The notes beneath the pieces were generated by a model. The model had not been told where the DNA came from, did not search any database, and saw nothing but the letters and a program-made list of their open reading frames with translations. From DASWJZ01 sp963761005 (GTDB lineage: Bacteria > Pseudomonadota > Alphaproteobacteria > Rhizobiales > Afifellaceae): DNA of 64,000 nt. The DNA lies in the NCBI GenBank assembly GCA_963761005.1, contig CAVXFK010000016.1, forward strand, positions 137,718 through 201,717, in the 5' to 3' direction. The translations under genes and the position numbers were made by a program. Of this stretch, positions 43,843-53,036 are shown one piece after another (position 1 is the stretch's first letter; each line of letters opens with the position of its first letter).

Positions 43843-45120
43843 ATGGTCGCGGACACTGCCGAAGGCGCCGAAATATCTGTCGCGCATCAAGAGCGCGAGG
43901 ATCGCTCCGTTCCGCGCAACCGCGTTCGCCGGGGCGATGCTTCGATCGACAGACGTGGACGGCGGCGCGCCGCGCCGGCAATTCTGAGCTACGGGTTCCG
44001 TCCTTTCTTCCTCGGCGCCTCGGTCTACGCTGCCGTCGCCGTGCCACTCTGGCTTTGGATGTTCCGCTCCGGCGCCGAGCCGGCCGGACCGTTCACCGGC
44101 GCGGCATGGCACGCACACGAGATGATCTTCGGTTATCTCGGTGCGGTCATGGCCGGCTTCATCCTGACCGCCGTTCCCAACTGGACGGGCCGGCTTCCCC
44201 TGAGCGGCGCGCCTCTCGCCGCGCTCTTCGCGTTGTGGGTTCTGGGCCGCGTCGCCTGTTCGACCATTGGCTCGCCGGTCGTTGCGATGATCCTCGACCT
44301 CGCTTTTCCGGTGATGCTCTCCGCCGCGGTCTGGCGCGAGGTACTGGCCGGCAGGAACTGGCGGAACGCCCCGGTCGCGCTCCTGCTCACGCTGTTTACG
44401 TCAGCCAGCTTGCTCCATCACCTCGGGGGCTTCTTGCCGGGGCTCAGCGACATTGCGGTCCGTCTGGCGCTCGGCGTTGCGGCCGTCCTGATAGCGCTGA
44501 TCGGCGGCCGGATCGTGCCGAGCTTCACGCGCAATTGGCTGGTGAAGCAAGGCACGCGCCGTCTGCCCGCAAGTTTCGATCGGATTGATCGCCTTACGCT
44601 GGTCTCCGTCGTTGTCGCCGTTCTGGCGTGGAATGTCGCGCCCGACTTTACGATCAGCGGAGCGTTGCTCATGCTCGCAGGCGGCCTGCTCGGCGTCCGC
44701 CTCGCGCGATGGCGCAGCATGAGCACATGGCGCGAGCCGATCGTCCTCATCCTGCACCTCGGCTACGCATGGCTCGCCGTCGCCCTTCTCATGCTCGGTG
44801 CCTCTATCCTCTGGCCCGCCCTCATTCCACAAAGCGCGGCGCTGCATGCTTTGACCGCCGGCGCGATCGCCACGATGACGCTCGCGGTCATGACGCGCGC
44901 CACGCTCGGCCATACCGGGCGTGCGATCGAGACGGACGGCGCGACGCTTGCGATCTATCTGATGGTGACGGGCGGCGCGTTGCTTCGGGTGGCTGCACCG
45001 TTTTTGCCGAACCTCTACATGGCGCTGCTCACCGCGGGCGGGACACTCTGGAGCCTCGCTTTCGGCGTCTTTGCTCTCAGATATGGGCCGATGTTGCTGA
45101 TGGCGAGAGTCGAGCGGTAG
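43843..45120 (+). CDS. nnrS: NnrS family haem-copper membrane protein
   Basis: The 425-residue protein has about 12 membrane segments and the NnrS start motif ILSYGFRPFFLGASVYA (from about residue 47), followed by AWHAHEMIFGYLGAVMAGF near 88, whose histidines fit haem binding. NnrS is linked to nitric oxide stress defence in denitrifiers. At the end of the nar operon it would protect against NO formed from nitrite. The first 45 residues are a charged cytoplasmic extension, possibly from an early start choice; the ATG at 43843 is used here. Confidence 0.9.
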   Translation: MVADTAEGAEISVAHQEREDRSVPRNRVRRGDASIDRRGRRRAAPAILSYGFRPFFLGASVYAAVAVPLWLWMFRSGAEPAGPFTGAAWHAHEMIFGYLGAVMAGFILTAVPNWTGRLPLSGAPLAALFALWVLGRVACSTIGSPVVAMILDLAFPVMLSAAVWREVLAGRNWRNAPVALLLTLFTSASLLHHLGGFLPGLSDIAVRLALGVAAVLIALIGGRIVPSFTRNWLVKQGTRRLPASFDRIDRLTLVSVVVAVLAWNVAPDFTISGALLMLAGGLLGVRLARWRSMSTWREPIVLILHLGYAWLAVALLMLGASILWPALIPQSAALHALTAGAIATMTLAVMTRATLGHTGRAIETDGATLAIYLMVTGGALLRVAAPFLPNLYMALLTAGGTLWSLAFGVFALRYGPMLLMARVER

Positions 45121-45854
45121 AGGCGGGAGACCACGGCGTAGGAAGACAGTCCGCCGAGATTGCTATGCCTTTCGCCGGAAGAAACATTGCCGACGGGCGG
45201 GTCAGAGCCGGAAGCTTCAGAGCGCGGTTAGAGTCCGGTCATCGCTCAACAACCGACATCGCGCGGACGTTTTGTGACGTCATCAATGCGCCACTAGCCG
45301 TCGTTGGTTGCGAAGTAGAAGTGTGGGTCCACGAGCACAATGTGCTGCTCGTTACGGAACGAGCAAAGCCAGACCGGGAGCCTTAGTGACGCCAAGTGCG
45401 TACTTGAAGCGCATTTGGAATCGAGCGCGCGCCTAACCCTTGTGGGAAGCGGGATATTTCCTTCCCGACCGTCCGATCAATCATCGCCGGAATGAGCGCA
45501 TTTCCCTATTCGGATGTTCTTCAGCCCAATAGGCAAAGCGCCGTGGTCGCGCAAGACGCAGTCGCGAATGGTCAGACCGAATGAACTCGGTCCTGCTGAC
45601 GACGAAGAGCCAACTGAGCCCCTCTTCAGCACTGAAAGCTAGTTGAAAGCTTGGGCAGCTAGCCTCGTCATTGCGTCGCCCGAAATCCAAGAGGCAGCAG
45701 ACCTCGAACGGCGTCGCGAATTAGGGATGAGGAGCGCCTTGTTGACATCACGTCAGAGGCGGCTTCGGGCACCCAATGCCCCGGCCGCGATGCCTTTCCG
45801 CATTCGTGCGATGGCCACTTTGCTCGCCTCGAAGTTGATCCGGGGGTGTGCGTG
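45121..45854. other. 734-bp gap with no convincing gene
   Basis: Between nnrS and the ABC transporter I find no open frame with recognisable sequence. A short plus-strand stretch near 45270-45386 (VVGCEVEVWVHEHNVLLVTE) looks protein-like but has no start of its own. A perfect 7-bp hairpin, GCTCGTT-ACGG-AACGAGC, lies at 45347-45364 without a T-tract. The end must hold the promoter for the ABC operon. Confidence 0.5.
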
Positions 45855-46694
45855 ATGCCGCCGGCGGATGGGATCGGCGGCATCGAGTTGATGAACGTTA
45901 CCAAACGCTTTGTCACGCCTACCGGCGCGGTCATGACCGCGATTCGCGATGTCGATTTGACAGTTGCGCCCGGACAATTCTGTGCGGTCGTCGGGCCCAC
46001 CGGTTGCGGCAAATCCACGACGTTGACTCTGACTGCAGGTCTTGACCTTCCGAGCGCTGGCAGCGTTCGGGTCTCCGGAAAAGTCGTCGACCGCATTACC
46101 AAAGGCGCCAGCTTTGTTTTCCAGACCGACGCATTGCTTCCCTGGAAGTCGGTTGTCGCGAATGTGGCACTCGGACCGATGTTCCGCGGCGTTGCAAAGA
46201 AAGATGCATTTGGAAAGGCTCGGGAGTGGTTGAACACGGTGGGACTTGCCGGGTTTGAAAACCATTTTCCCCACCAGCTTTCCGGTGGCATGCGCAAGCG
46301 CGTCAGCCTCGCCGCCGCATTGATCAACGAACCGACAATCCTGCTGATGGACGAGCCGTTCTCTGCGCTGGACGTGCAGACGAGGGCGATCATGGCCAAT
46401 GAATTGCTGACTCTTTGGGAAAGAAGCGAACCATCCGTGATGTTCGTCACGCATGACCTCGAGGAGGCGATCTCGCTTGCCGATCGGGTCGTCGTGATGA
46501 CCGCCGGACCGGGTACCGTAAAGGCGGTGTACGACATTGATCTTCCGCGACCGCGCGGCGCAGTGCAGGAGATTCGCTTCAACCTCCGTTTCCTGGAGCT
46601 CTACCGGCAGATCTGGGAATCGCTGCGCGACGAAGTTGAGCGCGCCTACTCGCGCACGGCCATCGCGGGGCCCGTGCAGGGAGCCGCGGCATGA
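45855..46694 (+). CDS. ABC transporter ATP-binding protein (nitrate/sulfonate/taurine type)
   Basis: A 279-residue ATPase with Walker A GPTGCGKSTT (about 43-52), signature LSGGMRKRVSLA near 140, and Walker B ILLMDEPFSALD near 160, followed by the switch histidine in FVTHDLEEA. This belongs to the SsuB/TauB/NrtD group. The ATG at 45855 follows a GGGGG run; a GTG at 45846 is possible. It overlaps the permease start (ATGA). Confidence 0.92.
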   Translation: MPPADGIGGIELMNVTKRFVTPTGAVMTAIRDVDLTVAPGQFCAVVGPTGCGKSTTLTLTAGLDLPSAGSVRVSGKVVDRITKGASFVFQTDALLPWKSVVANVALGPMFRGVAKKDAFGKAREWLNTVGLAGFENHFPHQLSGGMRKRVSLAAALINEPTILLMDEPFSALDVQTRAIMANELLTLWERSEPSVMFVTHDLEEAISLADRVVVMTAGPGTVKAVYDIDLPRPRGAVQEIRFNLRFLELYRQIWESLRDEVERAYSRTAIAGPVQGAAA

Positions 46695-47593
46695 CCCTTC
46701 AGGTTGGAACGCGCCCAGATCCCGCAGTGGTGGCGTCTGCCGAGACTGCAACGGACGAAGACTCTATCGCCAAGACCGCCAGGCACAGGGCGCTCCAACG
46801 GAAGCGCCTTGTGCTGACAGCGCAAGTCACGACGGCCGTTGTGTTGATCGGGAGCTGGCAGCTCCTTTCCCACCTAGGCGTAGTTGATCCCTTTTTCTTC
46901 GGTTCGCCGCTTGGCATCGCGATGCGCTTGGCCGATTGGGCAGTGCACGGCACCGCATATGGGTCGTTCTGGTTCCAGATCTGGGTGACGATCGAGGAGG
47001 CGCTTCTCGGGTTCGCAGCCGGCGTGGGCAGCGGAATCATCTTTGGCGTGGTGCTGGGCGAAGTCCCGTTTTTGGCCGATGTCATCGGCCCCTACATCAA
47101 AGTGGTGAATGCCCTGCCACGCATCGTGCTTGGGTCGATCTTTGTGATGTGGCTCGGCCTCGGGCTGCCCTCCAAGGTGATGCTGGCGGCCGTTCTGGTT
47201 TTCTTCGTCGTCTTCTTCAACGCCTTCCAGGGCGTCCGCAGCGTCGACCGCAACCTGGTCGCCAATGCGCGCATTCTGGGGGCGTCTCGGCTGCAGGTGG
47301 TCCAGCACGTGGTCTTTCCGTCGGCGATGACCTGGATCATCGCCAGCCTGCATGTCGCGCTCGGGTTTTCCATTATCGGCGCGATCGTCGGCGAGTTCCT
47401 CGGCTCCCAATACGGCCTCGGGCTCGTGATCGCCACAGCTCAAAACACTTTCGATGCCAACGGCGTTTTTGGCGCCATGCTCGTCATCGGCGCGCTTGCC
47501 CTGAGCGCGGAAGGGTTGATGGCCGTTGTGGAAAAGCGGCTGCTTGCCTGGCAGCCACCACTCGCGTCGGAGAGCAACATCCAAGCCATGTAG
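46691..47593 (+). CDS. ABC transporter permease (SsuC/TauC type)
   Basis: The 300-residue protein has about six membrane helices and the EAA-like loop NARILGASRLQVVQHVVFPSAM near residue 195-216, which docks on the ATPase. A charged N-terminal tail of about 35 residues precedes the first helix. It forms the transmembrane channel with the upstream ATPase. Organic sulfonates, nitrate, pyrimidines or thiamine precursors are all substrates in this family, so the ligand is open. Confidence 0.92.
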   Translation: MTLQVGTRPDPAVVASAETATDEDSIAKTARHRALQRKRLVLTAQVTTAVVLIGSWQLLSHLGVVDPFFFGSPLGIAMRLADWAVHGTAYGSFWFQIWVTIEEALLGFAAGVGSGIIFGVVLGEVPFLADVIGPYIKVVNALPRIVLGSIFVMWLGLGLPSKVMLAAVLVFFVVFFNAFQGVRSVDRNLVANARILGASRLQVVQHVVFPSAMTWIIASLHVALGFSIIGAIVGEFLGSQYGLGLVIATAQNTFDANGVFGAMLVIGALALSAEGLMAVVEKRLLAWQPPLASESNIQAM

Positions 47594-47663
47594 GCCCCGT
47601 TCGATCATTCAGAAATTCACGAAGAGATTCATCTCAGAATCTCAGCACAAGGAGGAAGAAACC

Positions 47664-48716
47664 ATGCTTCGAAAGTTACTGGTTCCGAAGTTCACCGGCG
47701 CTGCAGCGCTGGCCGCACTCACCATTTGCGCGGCTGGAATTGCCAGCGCGGCCGACACCATGCCCACCGTAACTCTGATGGTCGGTGGCATCGACAAGCA
47801 GATTTACCTTCCCTACCAGCTTGCCGAGAGCCTCGGCTTCTACAAGAAATACGGCGTCAACGTCGAGCTGAGCACGGAACAGGCAGGCGGCGTCGGCGCC
47901 GAGGACGCCTTGCTCTCGGGCCAGGTCAACATGGCCGGCGCCTGGTACAACCACACCATCGAATTGCAGGAGAAGGGCAAGAACCTCATCGGCCTCGTGC
48001 AATTGTCGGTCGCGCCCGGAGAGCGAATTATGTGCGCCAAGGGCACCGACATCAAGTCGCCCGCTGACTGGAAGGGCCAGTCGGTCGGCGTGACCGACCT
48101 CGGTTCGGGTACCGATGCCCTGGTGAGCTACGTCTCGGCTCGTGCCGGCCTGCAGCCTACCGACTACACCAAAATCGCGGCCGGCGCCGGCCAGACCATG
48201 ATTGCCGCGCTGAAGTTCAGCAAGGCGGTCTGCGGCATCACCAGCCAGCCGACGGTAAATGCCATCGAGAAGCTTGGCGTGGGCTACTCCGCCATCGACC
48301 TCTCAACCGGGGCCGGGGTGCAGAAGTGGCTCGGCGGTGAGTTCCCTGCCGCCACCGTGCTCGCCAGCGCCGACTGGGTCGCCTCGCACAAGGATGAGAC
48401 CCAGAAGGTGGTCAACGCGCTTGTCGCCACCCTGGCCTGGATGAAGACGCATACCCCGGCTGACGTCGCCGCCGTCATGCCGGCGGACTTTGTCTCCAAC
48501 CCGCTGACGTCGAAGGATGAATACATCTCCGCGCTGCAAAAGGACTGGGGACAGTACAACCTCGACGGCCTCGGCATCATGCCGCAGAACGGCCCGCAGA
48601 CGGTCTTTGACATCGAGAAGGCGGCCGGCAAGATCACCGGCACGGCGAACCTCGCCACGACCTTTACCAACGACTATGTGATCAGTGCCCAGAAATTGGA
48701 GGGCATCAGCAAGTAA
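47664..48716 (+). CDS. ABC transporter substrate-binding protein (NMT1/TauA-like), first copy
   Basis: This 350-residue periplasmic protein has a clear signal peptide (about 1-30, ending GIASAA) and the NMT1/THI5-like fold. The opening strand carries VTLMVGGIDKQIYLPYQLAE, and GQSVGVTDLGSGTDALV near residue 140 is the usual ligand-side loop. It is related to the second copy at 49002 over its full length. The start is the ATG at 47664 with a strong AAGGAGGAAG. It is the third gene of the importer operon. Confidence 0.92.
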   Translation: MLRKLLVPKFTGAAALAALTICAAGIASAADTMPTVTLMVGGIDKQIYLPYQLAESLGFYKKYGVNVELSTEQAGGVGAEDALLSGQVNMAGAWYNHTIELQEKGKNLIGLVQLSVAPGERIMCAKGTDIKSPADWKGQSVGVTDLGSGTDALVSYVSARAGLQPTDYTKIAAGAGQTMIAALKFSKAVCGITSQPTVNAIEKLGVGYSAIDLSTGAGVQKWLGGEFPAATVLASADWVASHKDETQKVVNALVATLAWMKTHTPADVAAVMPADFVSNPLTSKDEYISALQKDWGQYNLDGLGIMPQNGPQTVFDIEKAAGKITGTANLATTFTNDYVISAQKLEGISK

Positions 48717-48729
48717 CGGGAGCCGGCCA

Positions 48730-48760
48730 GCGCGATTCGCCAGTCATCTGGCAATCGCGC
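48730..48760. repeat. Strong hairpin between the two binding-protein genes
   Basis: GCGCGAT and ATCGCGC plus GCCAG and CTGGC form a 12-bp stem with small bulges and a TCAT loop, 13 bases after the first binding-protein stop. With no T-tract it looks more like an mRNA 3'-end stabiliser than a terminator, an arrangement common after highly expressed binding-protein genes. Confidence 0.6.
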
Positions 48761-48783
48761 CGGATCGATATGAGAACGGGATC

Positions 48784-48806
48784 AGGCGGCCCATTGGCCG
48801 CCTTTC
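48784..48806 (+). terminator. Probable intrinsic terminator after the first binding-protein gene
   Basis: AGGCGGCC-CATT-GGCCGCCT is a perfect 8-bp stem with a 4-base loop, followed by TTCC. The short T-tract makes partial termination likely. Confidence 0.6.
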
Positions 48807-49001
48807 CTGTCATACCAAACGCACAGGCGGCATTGTCCGGCGCGGCAGCGTCGCCACGCGGCTCGCACTCGCGTATGCTCGGGCGTGCCGGCGGGCGCCA
48901 ACAGAACCTTCAGCACTCCGCGACGATCCTGGGGCAACTGAAGGAAAGCCGGTCGTCGGCATGAACCGCGACCGAAGGGGAGGAATGAGGGGAGGTCCGC
49001 C

Positions 49002-50006
49002 ATGGTGTTGCGTCACCTGATGCCGGCCGCCGCCGCTGCGGTGGTCGCATTGTCTGCCGCGTCCGCGTTTGCCGAGGACGTCTCGATCATGGTCGGCGGG
49101 ATTGAAAAGCAGATCTACCTACCGGCCGAATTGGCCGAAAGGCTCGGCTACTTCGAGGCGGAGGGCCTGAATGTCTCACTGCTGAGTGAACCGGCCGGCG
49201 TCGAGGCGGCCGGCGAGATGTTGGCAGGCGCGGTCCAGGGGGTCATCGGATTCTACGATCACAACATCGACCTTCAGGCGCTTGGCAAGTACACGGAATC
49301 TGTTGTGCAATTGGGCCAGGTACCCGGGGAGGTGGTGCTTGTCTCAACCAGACATCCCGAAATTCGTTCGGTTGCTGATTTCAAGGGCAAGAGTATCGGG
49401 GTGACCGGACTTGGCTCGTCCACCGACTTCCTGACAAAATACCTTCTGCTCAAGGCAGGAGTGAAATTCAGTGATGTGACGCCGGTGCCGGTCGGCGCCG
49501 GTGACACCCTGATTGCCGCCATGCAGCATGAACAGATACAGGCGGCGATGACCACCGAGCCGACGGTCTCCCGATTGCTGAAGTCCGGGCAGGCCAGGGT
49601 TCTGATTGATATGCGGACCGTCCCCGGCACGACGGCAGCTCTCGGCGGGAGATACCCATCCGCCTGTCTCTACATGGAGACATCCTGGGTGAACGCGCAT
49701 AAGGGCACGGTCCAGAAGCTGGCAAATGCGCTCGTCAGAACAATGCGTTTCATAGCGGGGCACAGCCCGGAAGAGATCACGGCCCTCGTGCCTGTCGACT
49801 ACTATGTCGGCGACCGGGCCATGTACGTCAACGCACTCGCCGAGGGCAAAGCGATGTTTACACCGGATGGTCGAATGCCCGCCGGCGGACCAGAAAATGT
49901 CCTGGCCGTGCTGTCCCTGATCAAGCCCGGAGTCAGGGACAAGCCAATCGACCTCTCGGAAACCTACACGACGAAATTCGTCGACGCGGCCAACGCCAGA
50001 AACTGA
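49002..50006 (+). CDS. ABC transporter substrate-binding protein (NMT1/TauA-like), second copy
   Basis: This 334-residue exported protein has a signal peptide (about 1-24) and begins its mature part with SIMVGGIEKQIYLPAELAE, almost the same as the first copy, then diverges (GKSIGVTGLGSSTDFLTKY against GQSVGVTDLGSGTDALV). The two are paralogues sharing one importer, perhaps with different ligand preference. The ATG at 49002 is preceded by GAGGGGAGG. It is followed by the convergent sensor kinase, only three bases away. Confidence 0.9.
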   Translation: MVLRHLMPAAAAAVVALSAASAFAEDVSIMVGGIEKQIYLPAELAERLGYFEAEGLNVSLLSEPAGVEAAGEMLAGAVQGVIGFYDHNIDLQALGKYTESVVQLGQVPGEVVLVSTRHPEIRSVADFKGKSIGVTGLGSSTDFLTKYLLLKAGVKFSDVTPVPVGAGDTLIAAMQHEQIQAAMTTEPTVSRLLKSGQARVLIDMRTVPGTTAALGGRYPSACLYMETSWVNAHKGTVQKLANALVRTMRFIAGHSPEEITALVPVDYYVGDRAMYVNALAEGKAMFTPDGRMPAGGPENVLAVLSLIKPGVRDKPIDLSETYTTKFVDAANARN

Positions 50007-50009
50007 AAC

Positions 50010-51440
50010 CTACACACCAGCGAGGGATTGTGAGGGGCGGCGTGGTGTCGGTTCGGCCGTCGGCAATCTGACAACTACGCGAAAACCCTTGCCATTCGGT
50101 GGCGCAGCCAATTCGATCGATCCTTCGAACATCTGGGCTATCTCGGCGACGATCGAAAGCCCGAGACCGCTGCCGCTGGCCTGTGCGTTGTGCCCACGGC
50201 GAAATCGCTCGAACAGCCTGGACACTTCCTCGTTCGCCACGCCGGTACCGTTGTCATCCACGGCGAACACCACCGCGCTCGAGTCCCTTCGAACGGAGAC
50301 CGTCGCGGTCGCGCCCGCTCCAGCGTATTGAATGGCGTTGTCGATCAGGTTGTTGATCATTTCCCGCGCCAGCGCTGTGCTCCCCATGGCTTCACAACAG
50401 CCGTCGGCCTGCAGCACCAACTCAACCCCGCGGTCGAGCGCGCGCGGCGCTGCTTCGGCCACCGCGTCGCGTGCGACGGAAGCCAGATCCACGCGCTCGC
50501 TCCGAAGCGACGCGCGATCGTTATCGACGCGGCCAAGTGTGAGAAGCTGGTTCGTCAGGCGCGACATGGCCGTCAGGTTTTCGTCAATGCCCGCGAGTGC
50601 GGAGCTGCCTTCAGCTACGTCATACGTACGCCGGGCGACCCCGATTTGTGTCTTCATGATTGTCAGCGGCGTGCGCAGCTGGTGGGCCGCATTTTCGAGG
50701 AAGCGCTTCTGTCGTTTGAGCTGCTGGCGCAATCGTTCCATATGGCTGTTCAGGGCATCGACGAGCGGGCGAATCTCTGATTGCACGGACAGGGCGTCGA
50801 ACGGCTCGAAGCGGTCGGCCGGCCGCCCCATCACCGCCTGTCGCAGGCGCAAGAGCGGACGAAGCTCGCGATTGATCCCAATCCAGATGGCCAATGCCGC
50901 GGCCAGCACCAGGGCGGCCTGCTCCGCGAATCCGCGCAGCCACAAGGCGCGAAACAGCTCGTACCGCGCCTTCTGGGTTTCGCCGACAATGACCGCGACC
51001 GCGACCGTTCCATTTGGCGTGACCACCGGCTGAAGTTGAATGACCGCTCGCATCGCCTCCGTTCGAAACATCGTCTCGAAGAAGCGCGTTTCGAACTCCG
51101 CAGGCAGAGCTGTCGGCGGCGTCAGGCCCGGAAAGCCGGCGATCAGATTATGCGTCGGTCCGACGACCGCGTAGGCCACCTCGTCATGGCTGTCCGATGC
51201 AAACAGCTCGAGCGCGGCAGGGGGTATGACGACACCGATCTGCCCGTCGCGGTATTGCAGTTGCTCGGCGATAATCCGCGCAGATGCGGTCAAATTCCGG
51301 TCCATCACGACGGTGGCCTGCAGCATGGCACCGCCAAAGGAGAGCCACACGCTTGCCGCCAGGATCACCACAACGGGCACGACCAGCCACGCCATCAGAT
51401 TGAGGCGCAGGCTGCCACCGCCCCGTTTTGGCGCACTCAA
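50010..51440 (-). CDS. Sensor histidine kinase (TctE-like)
   Basis: The 476-residue kinase has two membrane helices (about 14-35 and 165-190) around a periplasmic sensor of about 130 residues. A HAMP-like linker follows, then the phosphoacceptor His in FLENAAHQLRTPLT (near 250), and the ATPase boxes NNLIDNAIQYA, DDNGTGV and GSGLGLSIV. The periplasmic domain and kinase type resemble TctE/QseC. It begins at a TTG at 51440 overlapping the response-regulator stop. It faces the second binding-protein gene, so it may sense the same ligand; this is inference. Confidence 0.9.
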   Translation of the reverse strand: MSAPKRGGGSLRLNLMAWLVVPVVVILAASVWLSFGGAMLQATVVMDRNLTASARIIAEQLQYRDGQIGVVIPPAALELFASDSHDEVAYAVVGPTHNLIAGFPGLTPPTALPAEFETRFFETMFRTEAMRAVIQLQPVVTPNGTVAVAVIVGETQKARYELFRALWLRGFAEQAALVLAAALAIWIGINRELRPLLRLRQAVMGRPADRFEPFDALSVQSEIRPLVDALNSHMERLRQQLKRQKRFLENAAHQLRTPLTIMKTQIGVARRTYDVAEGSSALAGIDENLTAMSRLTNQLLTLGRVDNDRASLRSERVDLASVARDAVAEAAPRALDRGVELVLQADGCCEAMGSTALAREMINNLIDNAIQYAGAGATATVSVRRDSSAVVFAVDDNGTGVANEEVSRLFERFRRGHNAQASGSGLGLSIVAEIAQMFEGSIELAAPPNGKGFRVVVRLPTAEPTPRRPSQSLAGV

Positions 51441-52108
51441 GACGGGTCGAGCCTCAGCAGGTATCCCAGCCCGCGCAGCGTTGCGATCGAGACGCCCGAG
51501 TTCTCGAGCTTCTTGCGCAGCCGATGGATATGCACCTCTATTGCGCTGAGGTTGACGTCGTCGCCGAAGCCATAACTGCTTTCGAGCAGCATCTCCTTGC
51601 TGACCGTTGTACCTGCCCGCCGAAGCAACGTTTCGAGCAGGGCATGCTCGCGCGGCGAAAGGTGCAGATTCGTGCCGCCGACCGCGAACAGTCGCGTGTT
51701 CTGATCGAACGACAGGGAACCAAAACGCAGCTCCGGCTTCAGCGTCGTCTTGGAGCGCCTGAGAAGGGCCCGCAGACGCGCATCCAGCTCGTCTACTTCG
51801 AAGGGCTTGGTTAGGTAGTCGTCGGCACCCGCATCAAGGCCCTCGACGCGGCTCTGCACAGCGTCCCTCGCCGTCAGAATCAATATCGGCATCGAAAGAC
51901 CTGCGGCGCGGACATGGCGAACCACATCGATGCCACTCATCTTCGGCAAGGCCAAATCAACGATCAGCAGGCCATAGTTCTTAAGGTCAGTTCCGAATGC
52001 CGCGGTCTCGCCATCGTGAACGCAGTCCACGACATAATTGGCACCGCGCAGAAGCTTGGCGAGCCAATCCGCTAGGGTCGTGTTGTCCTCAACAATCAGG
52101 AGACGCAT
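51437..52108 (-). CDS. OmpR-family response regulator (TctD-like)
   Basis: A 223-residue regulator with a receiver domain (1-115) and a C-terminal winged helix (125-220). The phosphorylated aspartate is in LLIVDLALPKMSG (about residue 52) and the signalling lysine in YLTKPFEVDELDARL (about 101). It is the first gene of the pair with the kinase, coupled by a TTGA overlap. The TctD type controls carboxylate transporters, and the neighbouring ABC importer is the natural target. Confidence 0.92.
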   Translation of the reverse strand: MRLLIVEDNTTLADWLAKLLRGANYVVDCVHDGETAAFGTDLKNYGLLIVDLALPKMSGIDVVRHVRAAGLSMPILILTARDAVQSRVEGLDAGADDYLTKPFEVDELDARLRALLRRSKTTLKPELRFGSLSFDQNTRLFAVGGTNLHLSPREHALLETLLRRAGTTVSKEMLLESSYGFGDDVNLSAIEVHIHRLRKKLENSGVSIATLRGLGYLLRLDPS

Positions 52109-52410
52109 CGAACGCGTGTCGTTGTCTCAATGACTACTGACACTGTACTAGCTCCATCGCTTGGCAGCCATCTCCGTCAGTTGGAACGCCCGGTGACGCA
52201 CCGCTGCCGCCGTTGCGGTGCTGTTCGCGAGTAGATACTGACACCGCTGCCTCACCCCGGCCCCTCAGCATCGGATGGGCTGGCCGTGGCGCACATGTCC
52301 GCGGTCATGTGTGGACGGCTCTCCGTTGGCAAGGGCTCTTGAGCGTTTTGCAAGGCTGGTCGGTGCGGTCATGTGTTCGACCTGTTGGTGCGGCGCGCAT
52401 GAGCCGCTGG
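52109..52410. other. 302-bp gap next to the IS110 remnant; possible IS non-coding end
   Basis: No gene is seen. The part from about 52250 to 52410 contains repeated GTCATGTGT-like pieces (near 52313 and 52369) and inverted segments, downstream of the IS110 transposase remnant. It may be the element's non-coding end. The promoter of the two-component system lies at the low-coordinate end near 52110-52170. Confidence 0.4.
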
Positions 52411-52860
52411 CTATAATGCCTCCCGCGAAGCATGGTCCCGATCAAAATGACGCGCTCTGAGGCGCCTTAACGCCGGATCTCCCCGCGGGACCGGTTCCCG
52501 ATATGCCTCGCCGCTGGTCATGATCGCCCACACCATGCGCGTCATCTTGTTGGCCAGCGCCACGGCAGCGGCCTTCGTCGGCCGGCGCGTCATCAAATGC
52601 ACCAGCCACGGTCGGCGCGTGCCGTGGCGCTCTGCGTAGCGGATAACAGGCAACGCCCCGAGGATTAGCATCTGCCGCAGGTATCGGTTGCCCTGCTTGG
52701 TGATCCCGCCGAGCTGCTCGTTGCCGCCGCTGGAGTTCTGGTTTGGCACCAGGCCGATCCAGTCGGCCAGGTTCCCCCCGGAGAGGAAGTCGTGCGGATC
52801 AGGAATCGAGCGGCGGACATCTGACATCGCCAGAGCGATCGCGGGCGATGATTGCAGCCT
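52411..52860 (-). pseudogene. IS110-family transposase, C-terminal fragment
   Basis: The fragment encodes about 140 residues that match the C-terminal (transposase-20) domain of IS110-type enzymes. It contains IPDPHDFLSGGNLADWIGLVP, NSSGGNEQLGGITKQGNRYL, and RRPTKAAAVALANKMTRMVW; the serine in NSSGG lies in the conserved catalytic region. The N-terminal RuvC-like DEDD half is missing. Upstream DNA to 53036 shows nothing IS-like, so the element is truncated and dead. Confidence 0.85.
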
Positions 52861-53036
52861 CTACCTCTTCGAAGAAAGAAGCCGCGCGCCAATCGTGATC
52901 TTCATGTAATCTCGACGAACTTCGACGATCCCGAATGTCTGGCTATCGTTGCGAGTTGCGATCGCGTCATCGCGGTGCATAGATGCGCAGGCGGAGATCG
53001 ACGGCAGCCCAAACTGATCCTCACGCCACGGGCGAT

